A stretch of DNA of 64,000 bases from Alicyclobacillus mali (lineage in GTDB: Bacteria; Bacillota; Bacilli; Alicyclobacillales; Alicyclobacillaceae). Position 1 is the first letter of the stretch. Each line of letters starts with the position of its first letter. Location: NCBI RefSeq assembly GCF_017329565.1, contig NZ_JAFMTT010000014.1, one strand, 5' to 3'. A model generated the notes under the pieces. It was not told where the DNA came from, did no database searches, and saw nothing but the letters and a program-made list of their open reading frames with translations. This document shows positions 42,006 through 49,968 of the stretch, one piece after another. A program made the position numbers and the translations under genes.

Positions 42006-42343
42006 TCTCCATCGCTCCCCTCGTTCCATACGGTCTCCAGGGCTTGAAGCACAGCGTGTTTCGGCGCCAGCCCCTGAAGCCGCATCACCGGCATTCCCTC
42101 GCGAAATCCTATCAGCGTCGGAATGCTCATCACCCCGTACGCCTGCGCGACGCGCGGATGGTCGTCCACATTCAGCTTGCCCACAATCAACGCTCCTTCG
42201 AACTGGCGAGCCACCGCCTCAATCACGGGCGCCATGAGCCGACATGGTGCGCACCACGGCGCCCAGAAGTCCACGAGGACGGGTTTCGCGGCGTCGCGAA
42301 GGAGCGCGGTGAAGGACGCCTCAGACAGTGTCAACGTGGCCAT
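42002..42343 (-). CDS. thioredoxin-like protein (CAPC active site)
   Basis: 113-residue thioredoxin fold with WAPWCAPCR in place of the classical WCGPC. The cis-Pro loop SIPTLIGF is present. The change from Gly to Ala between the cysteines may alter redox potential. The frame is open upstream through the rhodanese end; the ATG at 42343 preceded by GGTGGGGA gives a normal N-terminus (MATLTLSEASF). Confidence 0.9.
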   Translation of the reverse strand: MATLTLSEASFTALLRDAAKPVLVDFWAPWCAPCRLMAPVIEAVARQFEGALIVGKLNVDDHPRVAQAYGVMSIPTLIGFREGMPVMRLQGLAPKHAVLQALETVWNEGSDGE

Positions 42344-42378
42344 GGCAACATCCCCACCTTCCCGAAGCGGCAGCTTCG

Positions 42379-42765
42379 TCAGGACGAGCGCCGCTTCGCC
42401 GCATTCCAAGCCATGATCCCGCCCGTGAGATTGCGGACGTCCCGAAAACCGTGGCGTGCGAGCCATTTCGCCGCGCGAGCGCTCCGCGCACCGGAGCGGC
42501 ACATGACGATCACGGGCTTATCCTTGTCCAGCTCAGCGCTGCGATTCGGCAACTCGCCAAGTGGAATGTTCTTGAAGCCCTGAATGTGACCGCCTCGAAA
42601 TTCCGAAGGCTCCCGCACATCGACGAGCTGCGCGCCGGACTTTTTGCCCCGGAGCAGATCCTTCAACTCATCTGCCGAGATCGGCCGAACGCCCTTGGCC
42701 GGCAACGACCGCCAAACCCACAGACCCACAATGGCCACGACCGCAATGATCCAAATCCACGACAT
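42379..42765 (-). CDS. membrane-anchored rhodanese
   Basis: N-terminal transmembrane helix (WIWIIAVVAIVGLWVW) and a single rhodanese domain with the active-site loop CRSGARS (about residues 96-102), which carries persulfide sulfur. 128 residues. First gene of an operon with thioredoxin and DUF302. The promoter overlaps a CsoR/CstR-like operator, which suggests a role in sulfane-sulfur or thiol handling at the membrane. Confidence 0.9.
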   Translation of the reverse strand: MSWIWIIAVVAIVGLWVWRSLPAKGVRPISADELKDLLRGKKSGAQLVDVREPSEFRGGHIQGFKNIPLGELPNRSAELDKDKPVIVMCRSGARSARAAKWLARHGFRDVRNLTGGIMAWNAAKRRSS

Positions 42766-42796
42766 CGACTATCTCACTCCTTGTAGGCTCGCCTTC

Positions 42797-42841
42797 ATAC
42801 CTTACTGGGTATAGTATAAGACAACGCAGGCAAAACGACAA
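42797..42841 (-). promoter_or_regulatory. promoter and CsoR/CstR-like operator of the rhodanese operon
   Basis: On the minus strand TTGTCG (-35), 17 nt, TATACT (-10, 42818-42813). Directly downstream lies the inverted repeat ATACC / GGTAT with a 6-nt spacer (42797-42812). Operators of the CsoR/CstR family have ATACCC/GGGTAT-type arms. A CstR-like persulfide sensor would fit the operon content. No such regulator gene is in the window. Confidence 0.55.
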
Positions 42842-42902
42842 GCGGCCGCATGGAACACATCGGCCGCATTGCCATGATTGCACCAGTATGCGCGCCTCGC
42901 CT

Positions 42903-44432
42903 CTAAGGGGAAATCAGGCGCCGCGCAGCCGTGCGGAGACGAGGCGCAAGTGCCATGGCCGCGACGGCGAGAAACGCCACGGCCGCCCCCGCGACCTTCG
43001 GCCAGGCGACGGTGTCGAACCAGGTCACCACGCGTCCGCCTTCGACGAACCACACGCCCGCCAAGAAGATCTCGAGCGAAAACCAGGCGAACCTATCGCC
43101 TCGCTCGGAGCAAACCGTCCAGGCCGCCGACCAAACGGTGTTCCACGTTCCCACGAGGACGCTGACGAGCCACGCCAGAAGAGCCTCGCGCAGGTCCGCG
43201 CCCCCAGTCAGGTGAGCCGCTTCCAGATGCGCCCAAAGCACCACGCCGCCCAGCACACCCGCGGCGAGCCACAGCCATGTGCTTACACTTTCGGCCAGTG
43301 CAAATCCGGCGATCACGCCCTCCTTGCGCACGGGCCAGCCCCGCATCCAGTCGCCGAGGTGTTCGAGAAGACTCGCCACCGCGAAGCCGCAAAACATCGA
43401 CCACAGCCACGCGCCGCCGAGCATGCCACCCTCGAGACGGGTGAACAGGAGATGAGCATCGCGAGACGTCCACCCCAGCGCCACCAACGCCACAAACACG
43501 CTGGCAGGGCCGAAGAGGAGGACCACCGCGGCCCTCCAAGCCGGTCTGGCACCGCCAGGCCACAGCACGCGCCCAAGTCCCATCCGAAAGATGAACATGG
43601 CGGTGCGGACGAGATTCGCGCTGAATGATTTGACCTGCGGGTGCGAACCGCGGGCGCTCGAATTGGCGTCGAACCGGTGCATGAAGCGCCGCGACGATTC
43701 CGCTTTTTCAGGACGGATGCGCTCCACCTCGTCCCCTGCTGCAACGATCCACGTGCCGCGGGCGAGACAACGCGTGCCGACGGCGGCAGCGACCACGCCA
43801 TACGCCGCGTAGACCGCCCCAAACACCAGCCAACTCTCGTGCGTTTCGGACAGGGGACCGCGCCTGGCCACGTCGTCGCATAGGAAGACGATCAAGCCCG
43901 ACCCAATCATATCGCCTAACGTTCCCATCCAGCGATAGGCCGAGCTTCGCAGCGCGGAGAGAACCGCCGAGACACAGGCGAGACCCATGCATATCAGGGC
44001 TGCCGCTGCGAGGAGTGAAAGCAAAGTACCGAGAACCTGAGGATTGCGCATCAGCCCATACGCGGCGCTGACGGCGGCGGAGAGGGCTGCGCCAAGAAGG
44101 AACCAGCCGCAAAGCCGCGCGTACGCCACCGCGGCGCGAACGCACACCACCGTCAAGCGCGAATATGGAAGCATCGCCGTCGCACCGAGTCCGTCTCCCG
44201 TCCCGGCGCGCACGAGAGAAAAAGAACCGAAGAGGAGCCAGATGGTGAACGACGCGAGTCCGACGCGATTCGGCGAAGCGGAGGTGCTCGCCGAGATGGT
44301 CAGGCCCGCGGCCAGCGATACCCCCGCCGCGACGAGGATCCACACGAGTCGCCGCTTCCATGGACGCTGGCCTCCCCTTTCCCTGGACCACTCGAACCGC
44401 CACAGGGCGAGCCATCGATCCGCGTGCGTCAC
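42903..44432 (-). CDS. ABC transporter permease-like membrane protein
   Basis: 509 residues with about 10-12 hydrophobic segments and little other signature. It overlaps the ATPase gene upstream by 4 nt and is therefore its likely membrane partner in an ABC-2-type exporter. A basic loop sits mid-protein (about residues 230-270). The substrate is unknown; YtrA-controlled ABC systems in Bacillus are tied to cell-envelope stress. Confidence 0.75.
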   Translation of the reverse strand: MTHADRWLALWRFEWSRERGGQRPWKRRLVWILVAAGVSLAAGLTISASTSASPNRVGLASFTIWLLFGSFSLVRAGTGDGLGATAMLPYSRLTVVCVRAAVAYARLCGWFLLGAALSAAVSAAYGLMRNPQVLGTLLSLLAAAALICMGLACVSAVLSALRSSAYRWMGTLGDMIGSGLIVFLCDDVARRGPLSETHESWLVFGAVYAAYGVVAAAVGTRCLARGTWIVAAGDEVERIRPEKAESSRRFMHRFDANSSARGSHPQVKSFSANLVRTAMFIFRMGLGRVLWPGGARPAWRAAVVLLFGPASVFVALVALGWTSRDAHLLFTRLEGGMLGGAWLWSMFCGFAVASLLEHLGDWMRGWPVRKEGVIAGFALAESVSTWLWLAAGVLGGVVLWAHLEAAHLTGGADLREALLAWLVSVLVGTWNTVWSAAWTVCSERGDRFAWFSLEIFLAGVWFVEGGRVVTWFDTVAWPKVAGAAVAFLAVAAMALAPRLRTAARRLISP

Positions 44433-45127
44433 GGCGAAAACACCTCCCGGTAGCGCGAGGCGACCGACAGGCCGCGCGCACGGATGGCTTCGGCCGTCTC
44501 GTCCGCTGCAATGGAGCCGTCTTTCAGGAAAAGGACGCGATCGAAGAGCGGCTCAAACTCGCGGACGTCGTGCGTGGCGACGATGACCGTGCGGCTCCCG
44601 TCACCGCACTCCCGGACGATGGCGGACGCGATGGTCTCCCGCGACAACAGGTCGATGCCCGTGAATGGCTCGTCGAGGAGCACGACGGGCGCCTCGCGCG
44701 CGAGGCACGTGAGGAGCACTACGCGCACTCCCTCGCCGCGCGAGAGGCGGGCGATGGGGCGGTCGAGGCGCAGGGCGAGATCGTCCACGAGGCGGCGCTC
44801 GCGTTCCTCGCTCCAGTCGGGATAGAGCCGGCGAGCATGGATGATCCACTCGCCGATGGTCAGCCAGCCGGGGAGATGTCCCCGCTCGGGCAAGAGCGCG
44901 GTGTGCCGCAGCGTTCGCCAGCCCGGCGGCTCGCCGAGCACCCGGATGCGGCCCGCTTCGGGTGCTAGGACGCCCGCAAGGATGCGCAAGAGCGTCGTCT
45001 TGCCCGCGCCGTTGGGCCCAAGAAGCCCCACCATTTCGCCGACCGGAATGCGCACGGTCACGTCGCGAAGGATGGGGAGCCTGGCAAACGTGAACCCCAC
45101 GCCGTCACACTCGATGGCTGCCTGCAT
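44429..45127 (-). CDS. ABC transporter ATP-binding protein
   Basis: 232-residue ATPase with Walker A GPNGAGKTTLL, Walker B VVLLDEPF, D-loop and the switch His in VATHD. The signature motif reads LSRGE in place of LSGGQ/LSGGE, an unusual but tolerated change. The frame is open upstream; the ATG at 45127 follows GGGGAGGAGAGG and overlaps the regulator gene by 23 nt. Operon: GntR regulator, ATPase, permease. Confidence 0.9.
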   Translation of the reverse strand: MQAAIECDGVGFTFARLPILRDVTVRIPVGEMVGLLGPNGAGKTTLLRILAGVLAPEAGRIRVLGEPPGWRTLRHTALLPERGHLPGWLTIGEWIIHARRLYPDWSEERERRLVDDLALRLDRPIARLSRGEGVRVVLLTCLAREAPVVLLDEPFTGIDLLSRETIASAIVRECGDGSRTVIVATHDVREFEPLFDRVLFLKDGSIAADETAEAIRARGLSVASRYREVFSP

Positions 45128-45524
45128 CGTCGTCCTCTCCTCCCCCCGCTTCGGCGCCCAGCCGAAGCAAATCTTCCACGCGCATGCCGAGATCGGCCGC
45201 GACGCGCCGCACGTGTTCAAACGCCTGCCGCGCAATGCGGGCCTGGGCCCGCGCATCAACCCCCGAACTGCGCGCCACGAATGTGCCCTGGCCGCGAAAC
45301 GTCTCGAGCAGCCCGTCCTGCTCCAGCTCGGCGTACGCGCGCATGACGGTGTTGGGCGTCACGCGTAGACTGGCGGCGAGATCGCGCACAGAGGGCAGGC
45401 GCGTCCCGCCTGGCAGGCGCGAGGCGGCGATTTCGACCCGGATGCGGTGCGCAATCTGCTCATACAGCGGCTGCGACGGATCGAGCTCCCACGCGGGAGG
45501 TTGCCAAGGCGGATCCAACGTCAT
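45105..45524 (-). CDS. GntR-family regulator, YtrA subgroup
   Basis: 139-residue short GntR protein: winged helix at the N-terminus (LYEQIAHRIRVEIAASRL; RLPSVRDLAASLRVTPNTVMRAYAELEQDGL) and only a short helical C-terminus, the YtrA layout. The ATG at 45524 follows GAGGGGGG. It heads an ABC transporter operon and is preceded by a YtrA-type operator, so it very probably represses its own operon. Confidence 0.88.
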   Translation of the reverse strand: MTLDPPWQPPAWELDPSQPLYEQIAHRIRVEIAASRLPGGTRLPSVRDLAASLRVTPNTVMRAYAELEQDGLLETFRGQGTFVARSSGVDARAQARIARQAFEHVRRVAADLGMRVEDLLRLGAEAGGGEDDDAGSHRV

Positions 45525-45556
45525 GGCGGTCCCCCCTCGCAGCCTTGAATGTGTTA

Positions 45557-45581
45557 AGTGTATTAAATCACATGATACACT
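45557..45581 (-). promoter_or_regulatory. YtrA-type operator
   Basis: AGTGTA, 13 nt, TACACT: as I recall, exactly the inverted repeat and spacing described for B. subtilis YtrA. It overlaps a plausible promoter (minus strand TTGCGG, 18 nt, TTTAAT). Confidence 0.7.
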
Positions 45582-45604
45582 CAGGCCGCAATCCCCCGCG
45601 ACCT

Positions 45605-45648
45605 GTGACAAGGCGGCCGAAGGCCGGGGCCCGGCCATGCCTTGTCGC
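45605..45648. repeat. large hairpin before the ytrA-like operon
   Basis: GACAAGGC (45607-45614) and GCCTTGTC (45639-45646) enclose a second GGCC-rich fold. It lies between the end of the lipoprotein operon and the ytrA-like promoter. Having no T run, it is an uncertain terminator. Confidence 0.4.
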
Positions 45649-45706
45649 AAGCTGCTTCGAGCCGAACCTCGGCCAGACCTGTTCACGCGAGCGCAGCGAA
45701 TGGGCG

Positions 45707-47038
45707 TCACCCCTTCAGCCAGTAGGCATCTCCGCGGACGACATACCCAGGCAGCGCCAAGGGCGGATGGTGATGAAACCGGGCGAGCACGGCCTGTGCC
45801 GAGATGGCGCCCATGTTTTCGGCATCCCAGTCGAGCGGCGACTGCATGATGGCTACCACTTCTTCCGCGAGCTCGTTGCGCTCAGCATCCACCGAGCTCT
45901 TTGCCGGATAGGGAAACATGAGCGACCAGAGCATATCGGGCGGCAAGCTGCCGTGATTCACGAGGGTCGGATACAGGTTCCACGCCAATAGCTTGCCCGT
46001 CCGATACTCGGAAAAGGGCGGTACACCCGGAACGCTCACGCCCACCAAACTGTCCCAGTAGCTGGCGAGCGACTGCGCCGCCAACTCCACATCCAGGTTG
46101 AGCGCGTCGAGCGCTGCTTGGCCAGTGGACTCAACGTACGCCGAATCGGGCACTTGAATGATGGGAGCCTGAATGCGGAGGACATCCGCATGGGCCGGGA
46201 TGGCGGGCTTGGCCGGAAAAGATCCGATCCACTCACCCACCCCCACATCCACCCTGTCGCCCTGGACTGCAAAGGAGGGCACCGTGAGATTCGGGGTGAC
46301 CATCTCGATATACGATCCGATGGAGTAGCTGCGTGGAATGGCGTACTGGACGGCCTGACCCGTTTTCGTATTGAACGCGACGAGGCGGTCCCACGTGCGA
46401 TAACCCCACAGCGTCGCAGACGTGCCCCCTGGGAGTGGCGGCGACTCAGGCCCCTTGAGAGCCACCCAGACCCAGTCCCCCACCTGGCCCAGAATAAGAT
46501 TGTCCCACGCCCCTGGTGCGAAAGACGCTGGCGTCATGTCCGATCCATACATGGGAATGGCCGGTGGCCACGGGGGTCCCGGTCGGGTGCCCATTCGCAC
46601 CGAGACCTCCACGGGATGCCCGCCCGTCGGCCATTGGTAGGGGAAGACCAGCTGTACCGATCCGTTGTAGCGGGATTGGGCGCGCGAAGGCATCGTGCCG
46701 GCGCGCGTCAACACACCGGTGGCCGGTGTGAACCAGGCCACGTCCCACGTCTTCGCAAAGGTGACGCCCTCGCCCTGGAAGCGATCGTCCCGAATCCACA
46801 GTTTCAGCCGACCCTTGCCCGGGCGAATCCCCGCGATCACGGCCATGTCGCCGTACATCGACGCAAGGGGCACAAAGTACCATCCCATCTCACCATGGCT
46901 GACGGACGTCCCCTGACCCGCCTGCCCCGTCGACGGCGTCATCGTGATGGATGTCGTTTCCGAAGGCGCGGTTCCACACCCCGACACAGAGAGGACACAC
47001 GCCAAGACAGCGCCCATAGTCCAACTCGTTCGTCCCAC
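45707..47038 (-). CDS. secreted lipoprotein of unknown function, paralogue A
   Basis: 443 residues with an N-terminal signal peptide and lipobox LSVSGC, so membrane-anchored on the outside. The body shares a long co-linear pattern with the next gene: GWYFVPLASMYGDMAVIAG, WFTPATGVL, LGQVGDWVWVALKGP, YRTWDRLVAFNTKTGQAV, AIPRSYSIGSYIEMVTP. I do not recognise the domain. GTG start behind GGAGG. Confidence 0.75.
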   Translation of the reverse strand: MGRTSWTMGAVLACVLSVSGCGTAPSETTSITMTPSTGQAGQGTSVSHGEMGWYFVPLASMYGDMAVIAGIRPGKGRLKLWIRDDRFQGEGVTFAKTWDVAWFTPATGVLTRAGTMPSRAQSRYNGSVQLVFPYQWPTGGHPVEVSVRMGTRPGPPWPPAIPMYGSDMTPASFAPGAWDNLILGQVGDWVWVALKGPESPPLPGGTSATLWGYRTWDRLVAFNTKTGQAVQYAIPRSYSIGSYIEMVTPNLTVPSFAVQGDRVDVGVGEWIGSFPAKPAIPAHADVLRIQAPIIQVPDSAYVESTGQAALDALNLDVELAAQSLASYWDSLVGVSVPGVPPFSEYRTGKLLAWNLYPTLVNHGSLPPDMLWSLMFPYPAKSSVDAERNELAEEVVAIMQSPLDWDAENMGAISAQAVLARFHHHPPLALPGYVVRGDAYWLKG

Positions 47039-47147
47039 GTCGAGACCTCCAATTCAGCGGCGGATCGACCGTCCAGTCAGTCTCCAGCCGGAGGCTCAGG
47101 CCCCTGGTCCACACGCGCGCATGAAGCTTCCGGATCACAAACGCGGT

Positions 47148-48584
47148 TTAAGACGCCGGCACGTACAGGTGATTTCGGATCACGTACCCGGGAAGCGCGA
47201 TGGGAGGATTGCCGTGAAACTGCGCCACGACCTGCTTCGGCGTCAGAGTCAGCACGCCGTATGCGTCCGCCTGCAGGCGGCTCTGCAGCATGTTCAGGAT
47301 GGCGCGGCCCATTTGTTGGCGCTCCGCGTCGCTTTGCGATCCGGCCGGGAACGGGAAGCATAGGCTCCAGAGCAAATCGGGCGGCAGATCGCCGTGATTG
47401 AGGATGGCCAGCTCCTGGTTCCACGCGCGCATCTTGCCGGTCTGATACGCCGAAAGCGGCGGTACGCCAGGCACATGCGCCCCCATCTCCGTATCCCAGT
47501 AGCTCGCGAGGAATTCCGCCGCCTGGCGCTCATCCGCCGCAAGGTCCTCCAGGGCGGCCCGGCCCTCCTGCGCCACGTACGAACCGCTCGCCGCCACGCG
47601 TATCGGGCTCGCGGCGCGCACCACCGTCGGTGCCCCTGCCGCTTCCGGCACAGCCGGGAAGCATCCCACCCATTCGCCCACCGCGACATAGACGCGATTT
47701 CCCACGCAGGCGAACGAAGGCAAGACGGCATTCGGCGTCACCATATCCACCCAACTGCCGTAACCGTAGCTCCGAGGAATGGCGTACTCGACTGCCTGGC
47801 CTGTCACGACGTCAAACGCGACGAGCCGATCCCACGTGCGGAATCCCCACGTGATGGGCCACGCGTGCGGGGAAAACGGCGGATCCTTGGGCCCCTTCAG
47901 CGCCACCCAAATCCAGTCCCCGACCTGGCCTAGAATGACATTGTCCCACGATCCCGGCGGCAGCGACTCAGGATTGACGAGCGAGCCGTAGGTTGGAATG
48001 CCCGAAGGCCACTTCGCCGCGGGCTTCCCGCCCAACTGGACCGTCACCGGCACAGGCACGAATCCGCTCGGGAAGTCGCTCGAGAACTCGAGATGAACGG
48101 GCCCCGCATACGTGCGCTGCGTTTGCGCAGGCAGGCTGCCCGCGGGTTGGAGCGCTCCGGTGGCCGGCGTGAACCACGCGGCGGCCCAGCGGTGACTCGC
48201 GATCCACCCCTCGCGGTTGCGGACTTCCACGCGCACCGTGATGCGCAGGCGCGCACCCTCCGGATCGATGCCCGCGATCACGGCGAGATCGCCGTAAACC
48301 TGGCCGATGGGCACCGCGTACCAGCCGACGGCAGGCGCGGGCGAAACCTCGGCGGCCCCAGTTCTCGCGGGCTGCGATTCCGAGGCGGCGGTTGCGGCTT
48401 GCGCCGCGTCACCTGCTTGAGCGGATTTGGATGTCGACGCGGGTGCTGGCTGCGCAGTGGAGCTTACGGCGCGATGTTGGACACTCGCCGCCCCGCTCGG
48501 CTCGCCATCAGGAGATGAACCGCACCCCGCGAGGAGCGCGCTTAGTGCCATTACGCATGAGGCGGTGCTTACGACCTTTTTCAT
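47148..48584 (-). CDS. secreted lipoprotein of unknown function, paralogue B
   Basis: 478 residues: signal peptide with lipobox LLAGC, an Ala/Ser/Gln-rich linker of about 65 residues, then the same domain as paralogue A (GWYAVPIGQVYGDLAVIAG, WFTPATGAL, LGQVGDWIWVALKGP, FRTWDRLVAFDVVTGQAV, AIPRSYGYGSWVDMVTP). The ATG at 48584 follows GGAGGG; the frame is open further upstream but without coding character. Tandem duplication of the neighbour; function unknown. Confidence 0.75.
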   Translation of the reverse strand: MKKVVSTASCVMALSALLAGCGSSPDGEPSGAASVQHRAVSSTAQPAPASTSKSAQAGDAAQAATAASESQPARTGAAEVSPAPAVGWYAVPIGQVYGDLAVIAGIDPEGARLRITVRVEVRNREGWIASHRWAAAWFTPATGALQPAGSLPAQTQRTYAGPVHLEFSSDFPSGFVPVPVTVQLGGKPAAKWPSGIPTYGSLVNPESLPPGSWDNVILGQVGDWIWVALKGPKDPPFSPHAWPITWGFRTWDRLVAFDVVTGQAVEYAIPRSYGYGSWVDMVTPNAVLPSFACVGNRVYVAVGEWVGCFPAVPEAAGAPTVVRAASPIRVAASGSYVAQEGRAALEDLAADERQAAEFLASYWDTEMGAHVPGVPPLSAYQTGKMRAWNQELAILNHGDLPPDLLWSLCFPFPAGSQSDAERQQMGRAILNMLQSRLQADAYGVLTLTPKQVVAQFHGNPPIALPGYVIRNHLYVPAS

Positions 48585-48645
48585 GGAGCAACCCTCCATG
48601 CCGACGCGCCGGGATCTCCGCAAAGGAGCTGGCGCGGGAAGCGAA

Positions 48646-49524
48646 TTAAGACGCATGCGCGACGGACAACTCGTAGTTGAGGATGGTGGTCTCCAGGGCG
48701 TGCGGGACGCCCCGAATCTCCTCCTGGATGAAGGCCCAGTTGACGTTCGGACCATGCACAAAGATGGCAAGGCCGTTCGTGCCATCTGCTAGCTCATACG
48801 CTAGGACATTCGGGTTCAGAAGAACGCGGGCGGCAAAGGTCGGCGACGTCACAGGGCCAAAGTTCTGGGCGTCCTGCGGCAACAGCTGCTGCCAGTTCGG
48901 AAAGTACGCCATGACGTCCTCGTCGATGCTACCCATAGCCGTGTCGATGAAGAACGTGAGCGCGCCCGTGCCGTCCTCGCTCTCGAGGTCAATGGCGTCG
49001 GAGGCATCGGCGCCAACGCCAGCGCGGGTGACCCACCAGCCGCGCGGTCCCAGCAGTTCCACGCCACCGTCATTCATGCCGTCATTCATGAAGTACACGC
49101 ACAGGTCTGCCGTTTGGCCCGAAGGGATGGTGAAGTGAACCGGGCGAAATCCTCCCGGCGGATACGGCAAAAGCGGCTGCGTGGGCGTGATCCCGTACTG
49201 CGCATTCACAATGGGCACGACGGGGATGCGCACCTGCTGTCCGTCGCGCCCGATGAAGAGCACCGAATTTTCGTCGTTCAGGAGGCTCTCATTGGCAGTG
49301 GACGCCGGTTGGGAAGACCTCCCGGTCTCTTGGGCTGTGGCGTTGGCCGGTGCGGACGATTTTTTGGGCTCCGCCGCATGCGTCGGATGCGCCGTGGTCT
49401 CGGGCTTGGATGCGTTCGCGACGTGCTCCACGGATGACTGCGGAGGACCGCCGCATCCCGCGAGGGAGGTGGCGAGCGCACCCACCAGCGCGAACAAGCG
49501 CGCATTGCGTCGCACGCCGGCCAT
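48646..49524 (-). CDS. secreted lipoprotein, possibly DUF4850
   Basis: About 292 residues: signal peptide with lipobox LAGC, a low-complexity Ala/Thr/Ser linker (residues 25-75), then a domain with IPVVPIVNAQYGITPTQPL, VHFTIPSGQTADLCVYFM, LLGPRGWWVTRAGVGADAS and YFPNWQQLLPQ, which resembles DUF4850. It is not a paralogue of the two lipoproteins after it but is probably transcribed with them. A GTG at 49575 behind GGGAGA is an alternative start. Confidence 0.68.
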   Translation of the reverse strand: MAGVRRNARLFALVGALATSLAGCGGPPQSSVEHVANASKPETTAHPTHAAEPKKSSAPANATAQETGRSSQPASTANESLLNDENSVLFIGRDGQQVRIPVVPIVNAQYGITPTQPLLPYPPGGFRPVHFTIPSGQTADLCVYFMNDGMNDGGVELLGPRGWWVTRAGVGADASDAIDLESEDGTGALTFFIDTAMGSIDEDVMAYFPNWQQLLPQDAQNFGPVTSPTFAARVLLNPNVLAYELADGTNGLAIFVHGPNVNWAFIQEEIRGVPHALETTILNYELSVAHAS

Positions 49525-49968
49525 CCGCGCGCGCTTCCACGCGGATGGGATCTTCGAAGGTGGTAGCCGATTCACATGGAACGTCTCCCGTGCGCGGACG
49601 CATTCGCTCGCGTCCGCCAAAATCGCCGAAGATAAGAGAAGGTTCGACAACGCCACGAGAAATCCTCTCGCCCGAGGAAACAAGGCCCATGGAAACCGAG
49701 GACGATGTGCGGTGGATGACGTTACGAGTCGTTTCCGCGGCGATGAAGATGGGGCGACACAGATGTGGAAAGATAGAGGAATGCCGCATGAATGCTTGCG
49801 ATCACGACTTTGGAAGACCCAAGCCCACTTGGCACACAAAGCCAAGCAGAGCAGTTGACCCAAGAGGGTCAGCTGCCCTGCTCGCGAGGAAACCCATGGA
49901 GCCACCTGTGAGTTGGCATCGACACTGTCCTCCAAATCCCTGCACCGCAAACACAGCCTGACGCCCAG
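49525..49968. other. 444-nt gap without a recognisable gene
   Basis: It lies between the end of the defence-like operon and the lipoprotein genes. It should hold the lipoprotein promoter. The only clear structure is the hairpin at 49851-49876. I see no convincing coding frame, tRNA or repeat. Confidence 0.5.
49851..49876 (-). terminator. hairpin downstream of the defence-like operon
   Basis: 11-nt arms GCAGTTGACCC / GGGTCAGCTGC (one mismatch) with an AAGA loop, about 95 nt past the UvrD-like stop; on the minus strand it is followed by TCTGCTTGGCTTTG. Probable terminator. Confidence 0.5.
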
